A stretch of DNA of 58,530 nt from positions 1 through 58,530 of the forward strand of contig CAYTKT010000009.1 of the NCBI GenBank assembly GCA_964438605.1, given 5' to 3'. The translations under genes and the position numbers were made by a program. This DNA is from Alangreenwoodia sp964438605 (GTDB lineage Bacteria > Bacillota > Clostridia > Peptostreptococcales > Anaerovoracaceae). Below the pieces are notes generated by a model. That model ran no database searches. It was not told the origin of the DNA and was given only the letters and a program-made list of their open reading frames with translations. How positions within the stretch are numbered: the first letter of the stretch is position 1; each line of letters opens with the position of its first letter. This document shows positions 33,851 to 43,690 of this stretch, piece after piece.

Positions 33851-36800
33851 TTACTTCTCGTTCTTCTTTGCATTTCTCTTTGCAAGCCACAGAGCTTCTC
33901 TGTAAAGCCTGACCGTTTTCTTTGCGAGATGCTTTCTGCCGCTCTTTGTCTCGATGTCATCTACAATCGCGTAGAGAATCGGAATGATAAAGAGCGTGAT
34001 CAGTGTAGATGCCACGAGCCCGCCGATCACGGACACAGCCATTGGCGCCATGAGTTCCTGCCCTTCTCCAAGACCAAGTGCCAGCGGAACCATGCCGATA
34101 ATCGTCGTCATCGTTGTCATAAGAATCGGACGCATACGCGTGCTGCCCGCCTCGGCAATCGCCTCGTCGCGGCCCATCTTTTCTCTGTTTTGGCCGATAA
34201 ATTCGACTAACAGAATCGCATTGTTGACAACGATTCCGATCAGCATAATCAGACCGACAAATGACGGCATAGACAGCTTCATTCCTGTCAGGAAAAGTGC
34301 GAGGAAAGCACCTGACATGGCAAAAGGAATCGACATCATGACCATAATCGGCAGAATAAAGGATTCAAATTGTGCGGCCATGACGATATACACGAGAAGA
34401 AGTGCAATAATCAGTGCCAAAACCAGATCCTTAAATGCGTCCTTCATCTCTTGCTGAAGACCGCTCTGACCGTAGTATACGCCATTCGGGAAATCATATT
34501 TTTCCACGAGGCTGTAAATTTGTTCGGCTGCATCTTTAGATTCGACGTTCTCTTTCAGTGTAATGTCAATATTTTGAACTACCTTCCGATTCTGTTTGTT
34601 AATCGCTACCGGTGAGTTGTCCGAAATGAAATCGGCGATCTGGTAGACGGGAACAGAAATACCGGAAGAACCCGTAACCATAATATTTTTCAGGCTTTCC
34701 ACCGATTCTGAATACTGATCAGACAGCGCTAGAACTACATCGATATTCTCCCCGTCCATCGTCATACTTGTCGCTGTCGTTCCGGAGAGAGAACCAGAGA
34801 GCGCAGACGCCATCTGGTAAGCGGTAACGCCGTAATTCGCTGCGTTTGTACGGTTTAAGACTACCTTAATCTCAGGAGTTCCTTCTTCGACATCTGTCGT
34901 GATTTCTTCGACAGTGTCGATCTGTTCCAGCTGATCGGCCAGTTTTAGCGTTGCATTTCCTACCGTATCAACATCGTTGCCCATAATCTGGACAGTGATG
35001 TCCGCACCTGTCAGATTTGCGCTCATACTTGAAGACAACTCATAAGTGACTTCGGCACCAGCCAGGTTCCGGAAGTGCGTTTTTACATCCTTTAAAACTT
35101 TTTCGGTGCTTCGCGTCCGTTTTTCTTCATCTTTTAATGTTACTGTAATCTGATTAGAGTCGGAGGAAAGCAGCTGTGATGAAGATGCGCCCGCACTGAG
35201 AGAAACGTGCTCCACTTCGGGCAGTGTGAGACAGTATTCTTCGATCGGAGTCATAAACGCATCTTTGTCGTCGAGAGATGTTCCGTAAGGCATGGTGACA
35301 TGAATTGAGAACATTCCTTCGTCTGTTTGCGGAAGAAGTTCCCTTCCCACCATGGAAACAAGCGAGATTGAGGCGAGAAATATAGCCAGAAGCAGCGCTA
35401 AAACGCGTTTCTTTCGCTTGAGCACCCACTTACAGCTCGATTTATAACTTTTCATCAGGCTTTCGATCAATGCAGCAAACCGATTGACGATTTTGTATCT
35501 GTAAAAGAATCTGCCGATTCTGACATATTGCTGTGAGATCGAACTGTCAAGAAGTTTTGAACAGAGCATCGGCACGGCTGTCAGTGATATGAGCAGCGAC
35601 GCGATAAGTGCCCCGACAATCGTAAAGCAGAAATCTTTGAAGAGCATTCCTGAAAGTCCGCCGGAGAATGCAATCGGAAGATAGACAACAACGCTCGTCA
35701 TTGTGGAAGCCATAACGGCAAGCCCAACTTCCCGGCTGCCTTCAACAGCAGCTTCATTTGCTCCAAGGCCCGTCTGATTTCGCCGGAAGATATTTTCCAG
35801 TACGACGACAGAATTGTCTACTACCATACCGATCGCAAGCGTCAGCGCTCCCAGTGTAATCATATTCATCGACATACCAAGCAGCTTCATGATGCCAAAT
35901 GTCGCAAGTACTGATGTCGGGATAGAAATTGCGATGACGAGAGTCGATCTGAAATTTCTGAGAAAGAAAAAGATAACGATAATCGCGAGAATCGCTCCCT
36001 GGATGGCGGACTTTCCGACGGAGCGAATGGAATCTCTGATGAAGTCAGACTGATCAAAGCCAACTGTGAAGCGCACTTCATCTCCAAATTTTTTTTCGAG
36101 TTCTTTAAGTGCGTCTTTGACTTTATCTGATAACTCCACGATATTTGCTCCAGAAGCCTGCGAAATTCCCAGTGCAATTGTTTCCTGACCGTCGAAACGG
36201 CTGATAGAAGTCGCGTCCGATTCTTCCAGATTGATATTCGCAATATCCTTTAATGTAACGATGCTGCCGTCATTCAGCGTAATCGGCATATCGGAGATTT
36301 CAGCAACAGTTTCAAACTCGCCGTATGTACGAATGATTACTTCCTGCGATCCATTTTGTGCGGTTCCACTCGGAAGATTGACATTTTCCGACTGAAGAAG
36401 CGTCGCCACCGTAGACAAGCTTAACCCGTAGCCCGTCAGCTTGTCCTGGTCGAAGTTAATCGCCAGATGCGTCTCGGTACTGCCCAGCATCGAAACAGAA
36501 CCAACGTCTGAAATCCGTTCAAAGCGGGGAATAATATTATCCTCAAGGTATTGCGCCAGTTCCGCGGTATCCTTATCTGAATAAGCATAGATCTGCATGA
36601 CAGGCGCACTATCCATGTTCAACTTCAGGATTGTAGGAGAAGACGCGTCCTTTGGAAAGGAATTTTGCACAAGAGAAAGCTTTTCACGCATATCAAGCGT
36701 CGCAAAGTTCATGTCAACGTCCATATCGAATTCGAGCATAACGATAGAAGAACCTTCTGAAGTGACAGAAATCATGTCTTTCACTCCTTCGACCGAAGCA

Positions 36801-37009
36801 AAAGACTGCTCCATCGGTTCGGTAATCATCGTATTGATTTCCTCCGGACCGGCTTGCGGATATGTGACCATTGCAAGTGCATAAGGGTAGTCAATATCAG
36901 GCAGAAGAGCCTGGGGAAGTTTCATGAGAGAAACTGTGCCCAGGATGATAACAGCCATAATGGCCATGATCATGGTGATCGGTTTTTTTACTGCGAATCT
37001 GGATAACAT
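33851..37009 (-). CDS. Efflux RND transporter permease subunit (AcrB/SwrC-like)
   Basis: A 1,052-residue proton-driven RND exporter with the full 12-helix layout. The N-terminus has FAVKKPITMIMAIMAVIILG and PDIDYPYALAMVTYPQAGPEE. The proton-relay helix reads LGALTLAIGMVVDNSVVVLE. FSGGLSGMLFKDF and, in the second half, VGLIMLIGIVVNNAILLVEF followed by RMRPILMTTMTTI are characteristic of the HAE1-like group. In Gram-positive bacteria such pumps (for example SwrC) act without an outer-membrane channel. Nine bases separate it from the upstream adaptor gene, so the two form an operon. Confidence 0.96.
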   Translation of the reverse strand: MLSRFAVKKPITMIMAIMAVIILGTVSLMKLPQALLPDIDYPYALAMVTYPQAGPEEINTMITEPMEQSFASVEGVKDMISVTSEGSSIVMLEFDMDVDMNFATLDMREKLSLVQNSFPKDASSPTILKLNMDSAPVMQIYAYSDKDTAELAQYLEDNIIPRFERISDVGSVSMLGSTETHLAINFDQDKLTGYGLSLSTVATLLQSENVNLPSGTAQNGSQEVIIRTYGEFETVAEISDMPITLNDGSIVTLKDIANINLEESDATSISRFDGQETIALGISQASGANIVELSDKVKDALKELEKKFGDEVRFTVGFDQSDFIRDSIRSVGKSAIQGAILAIIVIFFFLRNFRSTLVIAISIPTSVLATFGIMKLLGMSMNMITLGALTLAIGMVVDNSVVVLENIFRRNQTGLGANEAAVEGSREVGLAVMASTMTSVVVYLPIAFSGGLSGMLFKDFCFTIVGALIASLLISLTAVPMLCSKLLDSSISQQYVRIGRFFYRYKIVNRFAALIESLMKSYKSSCKWVLKRKKRVLALLLAIFLASISLVSMVGRELLPQTDEGMFSIHVTMPYGTSLDDKDAFMTPIEEYCLTLPEVEHVSLSAGASSSQLLSSDSNQITVTLKDEEKRTRSTEKVLKDVKTHFRNLAGAEVTYELSSSMSANLTGADITVQIMGNDVDTVGNATLKLADQLEQIDTVEEITTDVEEGTPEIKVVLNRTNAANYGVTAYQMASALSGSLSGTTATSMTMDGENIDVVLALSDQYSESVESLKNIMVTGSSGISVPVYQIADFISDNSPVAINKQNRKVVQNIDITLKENVESKDAAEQIYSLVEKYDFPNGVYYGQSGLQQEMKDAFKDLVLALIIALLLVYIVMAAQFESFILPIMVMMSIPFAMSGAFLALFLTGMKLSMPSFVGLIMLIGIVVNNAILLVEFIGQNREKMGRDEAIAEAGSTRMRPILMTTMTTIIGMVPLALGLGEGQELMAPMAVSVIGGLVASTLITLFIIPILYAIVDDIETKSGRKHLAKKTVRLYREALWLAKRNAKKNEK

Positions 37010-37018
37010 AACTGACTC

Positions 37019-38245
37019 CTATTCTACGACGTTTACACGCTCGCCATCGCTGACATAATTTTGTCCTTTCACGACCAGGGAAGCGCCGGGAGTCAGTCCC
37101 GATTTGATTTCGACATTCGTTCCGCTGTCGAGGCCGACCGTTACGGGACGCAGTTCAATCGTATTTTTCCCGTTGAGAAGCGCAACGTATGTCTCGCCTT
37201 TCTTTCTTACAACAGAGTTTGACGGAACCGTAACGACACCTGATTTTTGCTGCGTAACGACAGAGATCTCGGCAAACATACCTGCTTTCAGATCCGTATA
37301 CCTATCGAGCGCAATTTTCATCTCATATGTATATGTTCCCTCCGCCGGGGCATCAGCTACATTAGTCACAGTTCCGCTGAAAGGTTCTTCGGAAACCGAT
37401 CTGATATAAACATCCACTTTTTGACCTTCCGTAACACTGTTGATCAGAAATTCTGAAACGTGGGCCTCAAGCTCAAGCGAATCCGTATCGGAAATGACGA
37501 CAGCCGGAGAAGTCTGAGTTGCCACGCCGCCTGCAACAATATTGACCGTCGTGGCACATCCGCTGGAAGGAGCCGTAACTGTGTAGTAATCGAGTGAGGA
37601 GTTTGCCGCCTGTCCGCTGAGTTTCGCCTGCTCCAGCGAATTCAGCGCGCTTGTATATTGTGACTGTACAGATTCCAGATCTGAAAGAGAAACAGAGCCG
37701 GCATCATAAAGAGCTTGCATTCTGTCAAGGGATTTTTTGAGCGAATCTACTCCGTCCTGGGCCGATTTGATATTTAACCGTGCTTGTTCGCTCTGAATCT
37801 GCGCCTGCTGGCTGTCGATTGTAAAGAGAACCTGTCCCTTCAGTACATACTCGCCTTCTTTTACAAAAACCTCACGGACCTCGCCTGAAACGAGCGGAAT
37901 CACATTGACCGCGTTTGTGGAAACGAGCCTGCCTGAGACGGGTGACTGCACCGAAACGCTGCCTCGCTCCACCGTTTGTACGATTACATTCGTAAGGGTT
38001 TGTCCTGTTTTCGTTTCCTGCGTATCGGCCATCTGAATCTGTATGATTCTAAGAACAGCAAATATGATAAACACCGCAATGATTAAGAGAACGATCTTCC
38101 CTGCTCTGCTCCGCTTCGGAACAGCTTCTTCGGCTTCTGTAATTTTTTGCTGAATTTCCGGAATCATATCCTCCGCGGTTTTTGCGTCAGCATTAGCGGC
38201 CAGATTTCTGACCTCCAGCGCTTCGTTCTTGTCTTCCTGAGTCAT
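37019..38245 (-). CDS. Efflux RND periplasmic-adaptor-type (membrane fusion) protein
   Basis: A 408-residue membrane fusion protein. A cytoplasmic N-tail precedes one membrane anchor (IVLLIIAVFIIFAVLRI, about 48-64). The lipoyl-like half domain starts with GSVSVQSPVSGRL, VIPLVSGEVREVFVKEGEYV. An alpha-helical hairpin follows (about 150-205), then the second lipoyl half (VTAPSSGCATTVNIVAGG), beta-barrel and C-terminal domain. It is anchored rather than lipid-modified, as usual in Firmicutes. AAGGAG precedes the ATG. It partners the RND permease immediately downstream; the cargo is unknown. Confidence 0.94.
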   Translation of the reverse strand: MTQEDKNEALEVRNLAANADAKTAEDMIPEIQQKITEAEEAVPKRSRAGKIVLLIIAVFIIFAVLRIIQIQMADTQETKTGQTLTNVIVQTVERGSVSVQSPVSGRLVSTNAVNVIPLVSGEVREVFVKEGEYVLKGQVLFTIDSQQAQIQSEQARLNIKSAQDGVDSLKKSLDRMQALYDAGSVSLSDLESVQSQYTSALNSLEQAKLSGQAANSSLDYYTVTAPSSGCATTVNIVAGGVATQTSPAVVISDTDSLELEAHVSEFLINSVTEGQKVDVYIRSVSEEPFSGTVTNVADAPAEGTYTYEMKIALDRYTDLKAGMFAEISVVTQQKSGVVTVPSNSVVRKKGETYVALLNGKNTIELRPVTVGLDSGTNVEIKSGLTPGASLVVKGQNYVSDGERVNVVE

Positions 38246-38273
38246 TGTATTCTCCTTGATCCATTTTCTGCCC

Positions 38274-38316
38274 TTTAAGTTAGCTTAAATATACTACTTG
38301 AACGTATCAAAGTCAA
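38274..38316 (-). promoter_or_regulatory. Promoter and candidate operator of the RND operon
   Basis: On the minus strand TTGACT (38316-38311), a 17-base spacer and TATATT (38293-38288) form a good sigma-A promoter. Immediately downstream, partly overlapping the -10, lies the inverted repeat TTTAAG-TTAG-CTTAAA (38274-38289), a plausible repressor site. No regulator gene is adjacent. Confidence 0.6.
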
Positions 38317-38391
38317 TCGGAAAGCTGACCTCTGCGATATTTCAGACGAGAGCAGAAAACAGGAAAAAATAAACATTCGATTCATTTTTTT

Positions 38392-39726
38392 CTATATATA
38401 GTGATATTTTTTTCTCTGCGTAATAAAAAATGTCGTCGTTACAAAAAGAGCCAGTAGTTCAGCGCAAAAGATTGAAAGCCAGATCCCGTCGATTCCAAAG
38501 AAATACGGCAGGATTATCAGGACTGCCATCTGAAATACAAGAGTTCTCAGAAACGAAATGACTGCCGAGATTACACCATTGTTCAAAGCTGTAAAAAAGG
38601 AGGAGCCGTAAATGTTAAAGCCATTCACAAGAAAAGCCAGAGAGTACAGCCGAAATCCGCGGCATGTCATATGAAACAGATTTTCATCATATCCTACGAA
38701 AAAATCAGTCAGCGGGGATGACATCAATTCGGCCAGCAGCAGAATACTCACGCCAAATATCCCGATCAGCCGCAGACTCCGTCGGAAAAGGTTCTTAAGT
38801 TCGTCGTGATTCTGAGCGCCGAAATGAAACCCGACCAGCGGAGCGCTGCCGATTGAAAAGCCGAGGAAGAGCGAGATGAAAATAAAATTGACGTACATGA
38901 TGACGCCGTAAGCGGCAATGCCGTTTTCTCCGGCAATTTTCATCAGTTGAAAATTGTACATCATATTGACAAGAGACATTGATAAGTTTGTCATCAATTC
39001 TGAAGATCCATTCGTGCAGGTTTTCAACAGAATAGATGCATTTAGACGGCATTTTGTCAGATGCAGTAAGCTGCTGTTGTTTTTCCTTGCAAAATAGAAT
39101 ACGGGGACGAAACCGCCGATAAACTCGCTGACGGCCGTAGCTGACGCTGCGCCTGCCACACCCCACCGGAATATGGCGATAAAGACAAAATCAAGAGCCA
39201 TATTTGCGACGCCGGCCGCTACGATAACGGCCAATCCAAGCTGAGGTTTTTCCGCAGTTACGAAAAAGCTTTGAAAGACGTTCTGCATCATAAACGGAGT
39301 AATGGAAATCAGACTGATTTTTCCATAGGTAATACAGTATTCCGCCATCTTTCCGCTGGCCCCCAGCGCATATGTGATAGGTTCCATCAATAACTCGCCG
39401 ATAACAGCTAAAACGAACCCGCCCGCCATAGTGACATATACGAGCATCGAAAAATACTGGTTTGCCTGCTCCGTTTTGCCTTCTCCCAGAGTTTTGGCAA
39501 CGATAGCGCTGCCGCCGGTTCCGACCATAAAGCCGAGCGTTCCGATAATCATGATTACCGGCATAATGAGATTGACAGCCGCAAACTGTGTCTTGCCTGC
39601 AAAATTTGATATAAAAAAGCCGTCTACCACACCGTAGATCGACGTGAAAATCATCATGACGATAGATGGCAGGGTAAATCGCAGTAATTTTTTATATGTG
39701 AAATGATCCGAAAGTTGAATCTTCAA
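38392..39726 (-). CDS. MATE family efflux transporter
   Basis: A 444-residue, 12-helix multidrug/cation antiporter. The opening LLRFTLPSIVMMIFTSIYGVVDGFFIS is the standard MATE beginning (here split over the first helix). FGIDGIWLSIFCAELLALF is near the end, and the two-fold repeat is clear (VGTGGSAIVAKTLGEG and, in the second half, GSAPLVGFHFGAQN). The start is a TTG at 39726, with AAAGGAGG eight bases ahead. It is co-directional with, but separated by about 145 bases from, the RND operon downstream. The substrate is unknown. Confidence 0.95.
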   Translation of the reverse strand: MKIQLSDHFTYKKLLRFTLPSIVMMIFTSIYGVVDGFFISNFAGKTQFAAVNLIMPVIMIIGTLGFMVGTGGSAIVAKTLGEGKTEQANQYFSMLVYVTMAGGFVLAVIGELLMEPITYALGASGKMAEYCITYGKISLISITPFMMQNVFQSFFVTAEKPQLGLAVIVAAGVANMALDFVFIAIFRWGVAGAASATAVSEFIGGFVPVFYFARKNNSSLLHLTKCRLNASILLKTCTNGSSELMTNLSMSLVNMMYNFQLMKIAGENGIAAYGVIMYVNFIFISLFLGFSIGSAPLVGFHFGAQNHDELKNLFRRSLRLIGIFGVSILLLAELMSSPLTDFFVGYDENLFHMTCRGFRLYSLAFLVNGFNIYGSSFFTALNNGVISAVISFLRTLVFQMAVLIILPYFFGIDGIWLSIFCAELLALFVTTTFFITQRKKYHYI

Positions 39727-39857
39727 AAATTTCTCCTCCTTTGTCGTTCTTTATCCGCCGCAGTCCCGTTGAGGCCGTCTTATATAGCATGATGGCGGCG
39801 CGGTTTTAATTCGCGCGACGTCGGCAGCCTGTTTCAGCATAGCATGTAAATAAAAAA

Positions 39858-39884
39858 GCCCGGCTAAACTGATTAACCGGGCAC
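39858..39884 (-). terminator. Intrinsic terminator after ruvX
   Basis: On the minus strand GCCCGG pairs with CCGGGC around an AT-rich loop, followed by TTTTTTATTT. It ends the alaS-ireB-ruvX transcript before the MATE gene. Confidence 0.75.
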
Positions 39885-39929
39885 ACTCGACATCTTTTCC
39901 GATATGTGATTGCGACCATTTCTCCTCTC

Positions 39930-40045
39930 ATCGGTACGGCTCAATGGACGTTATGGCCTTAAATTTCGGATTTTTGATTACCGCCGCACTGCTATGTTGT
40001 CGTCATGCTTTATACGGGATTATCCTTTCCAAGATTGGCCAGGGC
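39930..40045 (+). pseudogene. Possible azlC (branched-chain amino acid export) fragment
   Basis: A plus-strand frame without start codon reads YGSMDVMALNFGFLITAALL then CCRHALYGIIL. The spacing of GSM and RHALYGI recalls the AzlC family (GSMQF followed by NARHLFYG). The match is short and degenerate and it abuts the 3' end of ruvX, so this is at best a gene scrap; it could be chance. Confidence 0.3.
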
Positions 40046-40052
40046 AATTCTC

Positions 40053-40478
40053 TCACCGGCTGTCGAGCCAGCTCTGAAGGATAATAACCGCAGCCTGCTT
40101 GTCTATAACACGTTTTCGTTTTTTTCTCGAAATGTCGGCTTCAATCAGCACGTTTTCAGCGATAACTGTCGTAAAACGCTCATCTTGAAAGACAGTCTGG
40201 ACACCTTTCAAGGCTGTGCTCATCATTTTGTTATCGAGCATTTTTTTGAAATCTCTTACTTTCTGCGTCTGTACGCTGTTGCTGCCGTCGAGATTCAGAG
40301 GCAGTCCGATAACGATAGTGTCACAGTCGTATTCTTTTACAAGTGAGAGAACTTTGTCCGCATCTTTTCGTATTCCAATCCGCTCCATCGTCATCAGTCC
40401 GTTTGCTGAAATGCCAAGAGGATCGCTTATCGCCACACCGATCGTCTTATCACCTACATCGAGTGAAATTGCGCGCAT
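40053..40478 (-). CDS. ruvX: RuvX/YqgF family Holliday-junction resolvase-like protein
   Basis: A 141-residue RNase H-fold nuclease. ISLDVGDKTIGVAISDP holds the first catalytic Asp and the family's defining pattern. VIGLPLNLDGSNS and FQDERFTTVIAE carry the other acidic residues. In bacteria it takes part in 16S rRNA 5' end maturation and/or recombination. It follows ireB and alaS in the same order as in other Firmicutes. Confidence 0.95.
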   Translation of the reverse strand: MRAISLDVGDKTIGVAISDPLGISANGLMTMERIGIRKDADKVLSLVKEYDCDTIVIGLPLNLDGSNSVQTQKVRDFKKMLDNKMMSTALKGVQTVFQDERFTTVIAENVLIEADISRKKRKRVIDKQAAVIILQSWLDSR

Positions 40479-40597
40479 ATCGTTCTTCCCTTTCGTTTGC
40501 TTTCATTTATTTTTGTAATACGCAGTTATATATAAATATCCGATCGCGATAAATGCCCGGACGGAAAACGCGCCCGGGCATCGTACCATCTGACAAA

Positions 40598-40846
40598 TTA
40601 TTTGTTTAAAAAGTTCTTGAGCAGCGCTTCGACGAGATCATCTCTCTCGATCTGTTTCACGAGATTTCTCGCGTTATTATGACCTGTAATATAGGAAGGA
40701 TCACCGGACAGAATATATCCAACCATCTGATCGATAGGCTGGTATCCTTTTTCCTCCAAGGCTTCATATACGCTTCGCAGGATAATCTCTATCGTTTTGT
40801 TCTGAACCTTTTCCGGATTATTGAACATAATCGTATCCTTATCCAT
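40598..40846 (-). CDS. IreB family regulatory phosphoprotein
   Basis: An 82-residue DUF965/IreB protein. MDKDTIMFNNPEKVQNKTIE is followed by VYEALEEKGYQPIDQMVGYI and LSGDPSYITGHNNARN, all nearly invariant in the family. In Enterococcus it is phosphorylated on N-terminal Thr residues by the Ser/Thr kinase IreK and lowers cephalosporin resistance. The position between alaS and ruvX is conserved. A GGGGGAGGTGAG-type site precedes the ATG. Confidence 0.95.
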   Translation of the reverse strand: MDKDTIMFNNPEKVQNKTIEIILRSVYEALEEKGYQPIDQMVGYILSGDPSYITGHNNARNLVKQIERDDLVEALLKNFLNK

Positions 40847-40908
40847 CTCTGTCTCACCTCCCCCTTGTGTCGAGAAGAAATCGTACCCATTGCAATGATA
40901 ATCTTATA

Positions 40909-43533
40909 TTAAATCAAAGTTTCCGCAAATGCAAGTGCATCTTCAATTTTGGAAGGATCCTTTGCCCCTGCCTGAGCTATATCTGCTTTTCCGCCGCCGC
41001 CGCCGCCGGCAACTTTGGCGATTTGTTTAATCATATTGCCCGCGTGATACCCTTTATCGAGAAGCGAATCGGAAACAGAAACCAGGAACGTAATTTTTCC
41101 ACCGTTTTCTGCGGCCAGAACATTGATAATATCCTTTTCCGAAGCTTTCAGCTGATCAGACAGCGACCTGAGATCGGCAATATCCATATTTTTGAATTTT
41201 GCCGTGACGAGCCGGATTCCGTTAATCACCTTCGCATTTCTTATCAAATCTTCGGATGAATCGCCCATAGACTGGCGTTTCCGTTCTTCGAGTTCCTTCT
41301 TCAGCGTTTTTACTTCTTCTGTCAGCGCAGAAACTCTGTTGACAATATTTCCGGCAGGCGTCTTCAGTTTTTCGGCAACCTCGGTGATCAGTGCGTCATC
41401 CTTTACAATATGGTCGTACAGGCCGCTGCCGGTAATGGCTTCAATTCTTCGGGTACCTGCCGCAATCCCGCTTTCGCTTATAATCTTGACGGCGCCAATC
41501 TGTCCCGCATTCTTCAAATGCGTACCGCCACAGAGTTCCTTGCTGAAATCGCCAACAGAAACCACCCGGACCTCATCACCATATTTTTCGCCAAAGAGAG
41601 CCGTTGCCCCTGACTTTTTTGCATCTTCAAGACTGAGAATTTCCGTGGATACGTCGTCAAATCTGTTGATAACATTGTTTGCAAGATTTTCGATCTTTTG
41701 AAGATCTGCCGGAGAAATCGCTTCAAAGTGAGTAAAGTCAAATCTCAGTCCTTCCGGTGTAACGCTGGAGCCTGCCTGTGCCACGTGATCACCGAGCACA
41801 GTTCTCAGCGCGGCATGAAGAATATGTGTCGCCGTATGATTTCGTGCGATCTTATTTCTGTTGATTTCATCGACATGCGCTGTAACTGTCGAGCCACTTT
41901 TTACGCTGCCGGATTGTACCGTGACTTTGTGGATATAGAGATTTTTCGCTTTCGTCGTGTCTTTGACGGCCATGCGGCAGTTCGGTGTTTCGATAATGCC
42001 CTGATCGCCAACCTGACCGCCCATTTCAGCATAAAACGGCGTATGATCGAGGATCACGACAGCTTCATCGCCCTCTGAAATGGCTTCGACAGGTTTTTTG
42101 TTTTTGAGAATTGCAACGATTTCACATTCGTCAACGAGTGTCTCATAGCCGGTAAACACCGTGGCTTCGTCAGACGTGAAAAAGCCCAGTTCTTCATCCT
42201 GCCATGCGACCTCATCGTCTGATTTTCTTGCGGCACGCGCCTTTTGCTTCTGTTTTTCCATGCAGGCCTGGAAACCTTTTTCATCCGCCCGGATGCCGCT
42301 TTCTTCAAGAATTTCTACGGTAAGTTCAAGCGGGAACCCGTAAGTATCATATAACTTGAAGACTTTTTCACCTTCGAGGACCGTTTTCCCTTCTTTTTTC
42401 AGATCGGCGATGTATTCGTTAATAATCATCGTACCCTGATCTATCGTTTCACTGAATTTATCTTCTTCCACAGAAAGAATCCGGAAAATATAATCCTGAC
42501 GTTCCACGAGATTCGGATACGCGTCACCCGACATTTCGATTACGCGTTTTGAAAGTTCTGCAAGGAATTTGCCTTGGATTCCAAGAATTCTACCGTGTCT
42601 TGCCGCTCTTCTCAACAGCCTTCTGAGAACGTAACCTCTGCCTTCATTGCTGGGAATAATGCCGTCGCCAATCATGAATGTAACGGAACGAATATGGTCT
42701 GTAATGATTCTGATTGAAACGTCAGTTTCTGCTTTGCCGTTTTCATACGCAACACCAGAGAGTTCAACAACGCCGTCGAGAATATACTTAATCGTATCTA
42801 TCGCGAAGATAGAATCTGTTTCCTGCATAATACAGGCCATTCTCTCAAGTCCCATGCCCGTGTCGATATTCGGGTGTTCGAGCGGATTGTAATTGCCGTC
42901 CTCATCTCTGTCGAACTGAGTAAAGACGTGGTTCCAGAATTCAATATACCTGTCGCAGTCGCAGCCCGGCTTACAGTCAGGCTTTCCACAGCCGTATTCC
43001 GGACCCCGGTCAAAATACACTTCGGAACACGGGCCGCACGGACCGATACCTATTTCCCAAAAATTATCGTCCTTTCCAAGTCTTACGATTCTTTCCTCAG
43101 GCATCCCGATTACATCGCGCCAGATCGCAAATGCCTCGTCGTCATCCTCATAGACGGTGGCCCAAATCCGTTCTTCCGGAAGCTTTAACCACTTCGTAAT
43201 GAATTCCCATCCCCATGTCAGCGACTGTTCTTTGAAATAATCGCCAAATGAAAAATTGCCGAGCATTTCAAAAAACGTGCCGTGCCTGTCCGTATAACCA
43301 ATATTTTCAATATCTCCTGTTCTAATACATTTTTGACAGGTCGTCATCCTCTTTTTAGGCGGAGTTTCAAGACCTGCAAAATAAGGCTTCAGCGGAGCCA
43401 TGCCGGAATTGATAAGAATCAGACTCTTGTCCTTTTCCGGAACGAGAGAAAAACTCGGATGTACGAGATGATCTTTGCTCTCAAAGAATTCGAGGAACAT
43501 CTTCCTGATTTGGTTTACACCTAACTTTTCCAT
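40909..43533 (-). CDS. alaS: Alanine-tRNA ligase
   Basis: An 874-residue class II aminoacyl-tRNA synthetase that charges tRNA-Ala. The N-terminal catalytic core has FFESKDHLVHPSFSLVP and the glycine-rich INSGMAPLKPYF. The editing domain zinc site is visible as HTATHILHAAL and CGGTH. The C-terminal C-Ala domain ends with a GGGGGGKADIAQAG segment. Length is normal. Expression is expected to be controlled by the long T-box leader upstream. Confidence 0.97.
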   Translation of the reverse strand: MEKLGVNQIRKMFLEFFESKDHLVHPSFSLVPEKDKSLILINSGMAPLKPYFAGLETPPKKRMTTCQKCIRTGDIENIGYTDRHGTFFEMLGNFSFGDYFKEQSLTWGWEFITKWLKLPEERIWATVYEDDDEAFAIWRDVIGMPEERIVRLGKDDNFWEIGIGPCGPCSEVYFDRGPEYGCGKPDCKPGCDCDRYIEFWNHVFTQFDRDEDGNYNPLEHPNIDTGMGLERMACIMQETDSIFAIDTIKYILDGVVELSGVAYENGKAETDVSIRIITDHIRSVTFMIGDGIIPSNEGRGYVLRRLLRRAARHGRILGIQGKFLAELSKRVIEMSGDAYPNLVERQDYIFRILSVEEDKFSETIDQGTMIINEYIADLKKEGKTVLEGEKVFKLYDTYGFPLELTVEILEESGIRADEKGFQACMEKQKQKARAARKSDDEVAWQDEELGFFTSDEATVFTGYETLVDECEIVAILKNKKPVEAISEGDEAVVILDHTPFYAEMGGQVGDQGIIETPNCRMAVKDTTKAKNLYIHKVTVQSGSVKSGSTVTAHVDEINRNKIARNHTATHILHAALRTVLGDHVAQAGSSVTPEGLRFDFTHFEAISPADLQKIENLANNVINRFDDVSTEILSLEDAKKSGATALFGEKYGDEVRVVSVGDFSKELCGGTHLKNAGQIGAVKIISESGIAAGTRRIEAITGSGLYDHIVKDDALITEVAEKLKTPAGNIVNRVSALTEEVKTLKKELEERKRQSMGDSSEDLIRNAKVINGIRLVTAKFKNMDIADLRSLSDQLKASEKDIINVLAAENGGKITFLVSVSDSLLDKGYHAGNMIKQIAKVAGGGGGGKADIAQAGAKDPSKIEDALAFAETLI

Positions 43534-43690
43534 ATTGAATGATCTCCTTATATATTATTATGATCGATTTTACGAGCTGATGACGGCGCAAATCGAGCGG
43601 AGCGGATTTTCCTTAGAAGTCGCTTTCAAATTCGTCGGCAGCTGCGCCTATGTTGAACTTTCCCCACAGAACGGACACGCCCGTCATACT

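Noticed and set aside
33524..34210. Plus-strand ORF of 228 codons opposite the RND gene
   Set aside because: It lacks a ribosome binding site and similarity and mostly mirrors the RND coding strand.
39727..40052. Riboswitch controlling the MATE gene (structured region plus terminator)
   Set aside because: I compared the region with known riboswitch cores (purine, Mn, guanidine, fluoride, THF, c-di-GMP) and saw no match. The terminator is simply placed to end the ruvX transcript.
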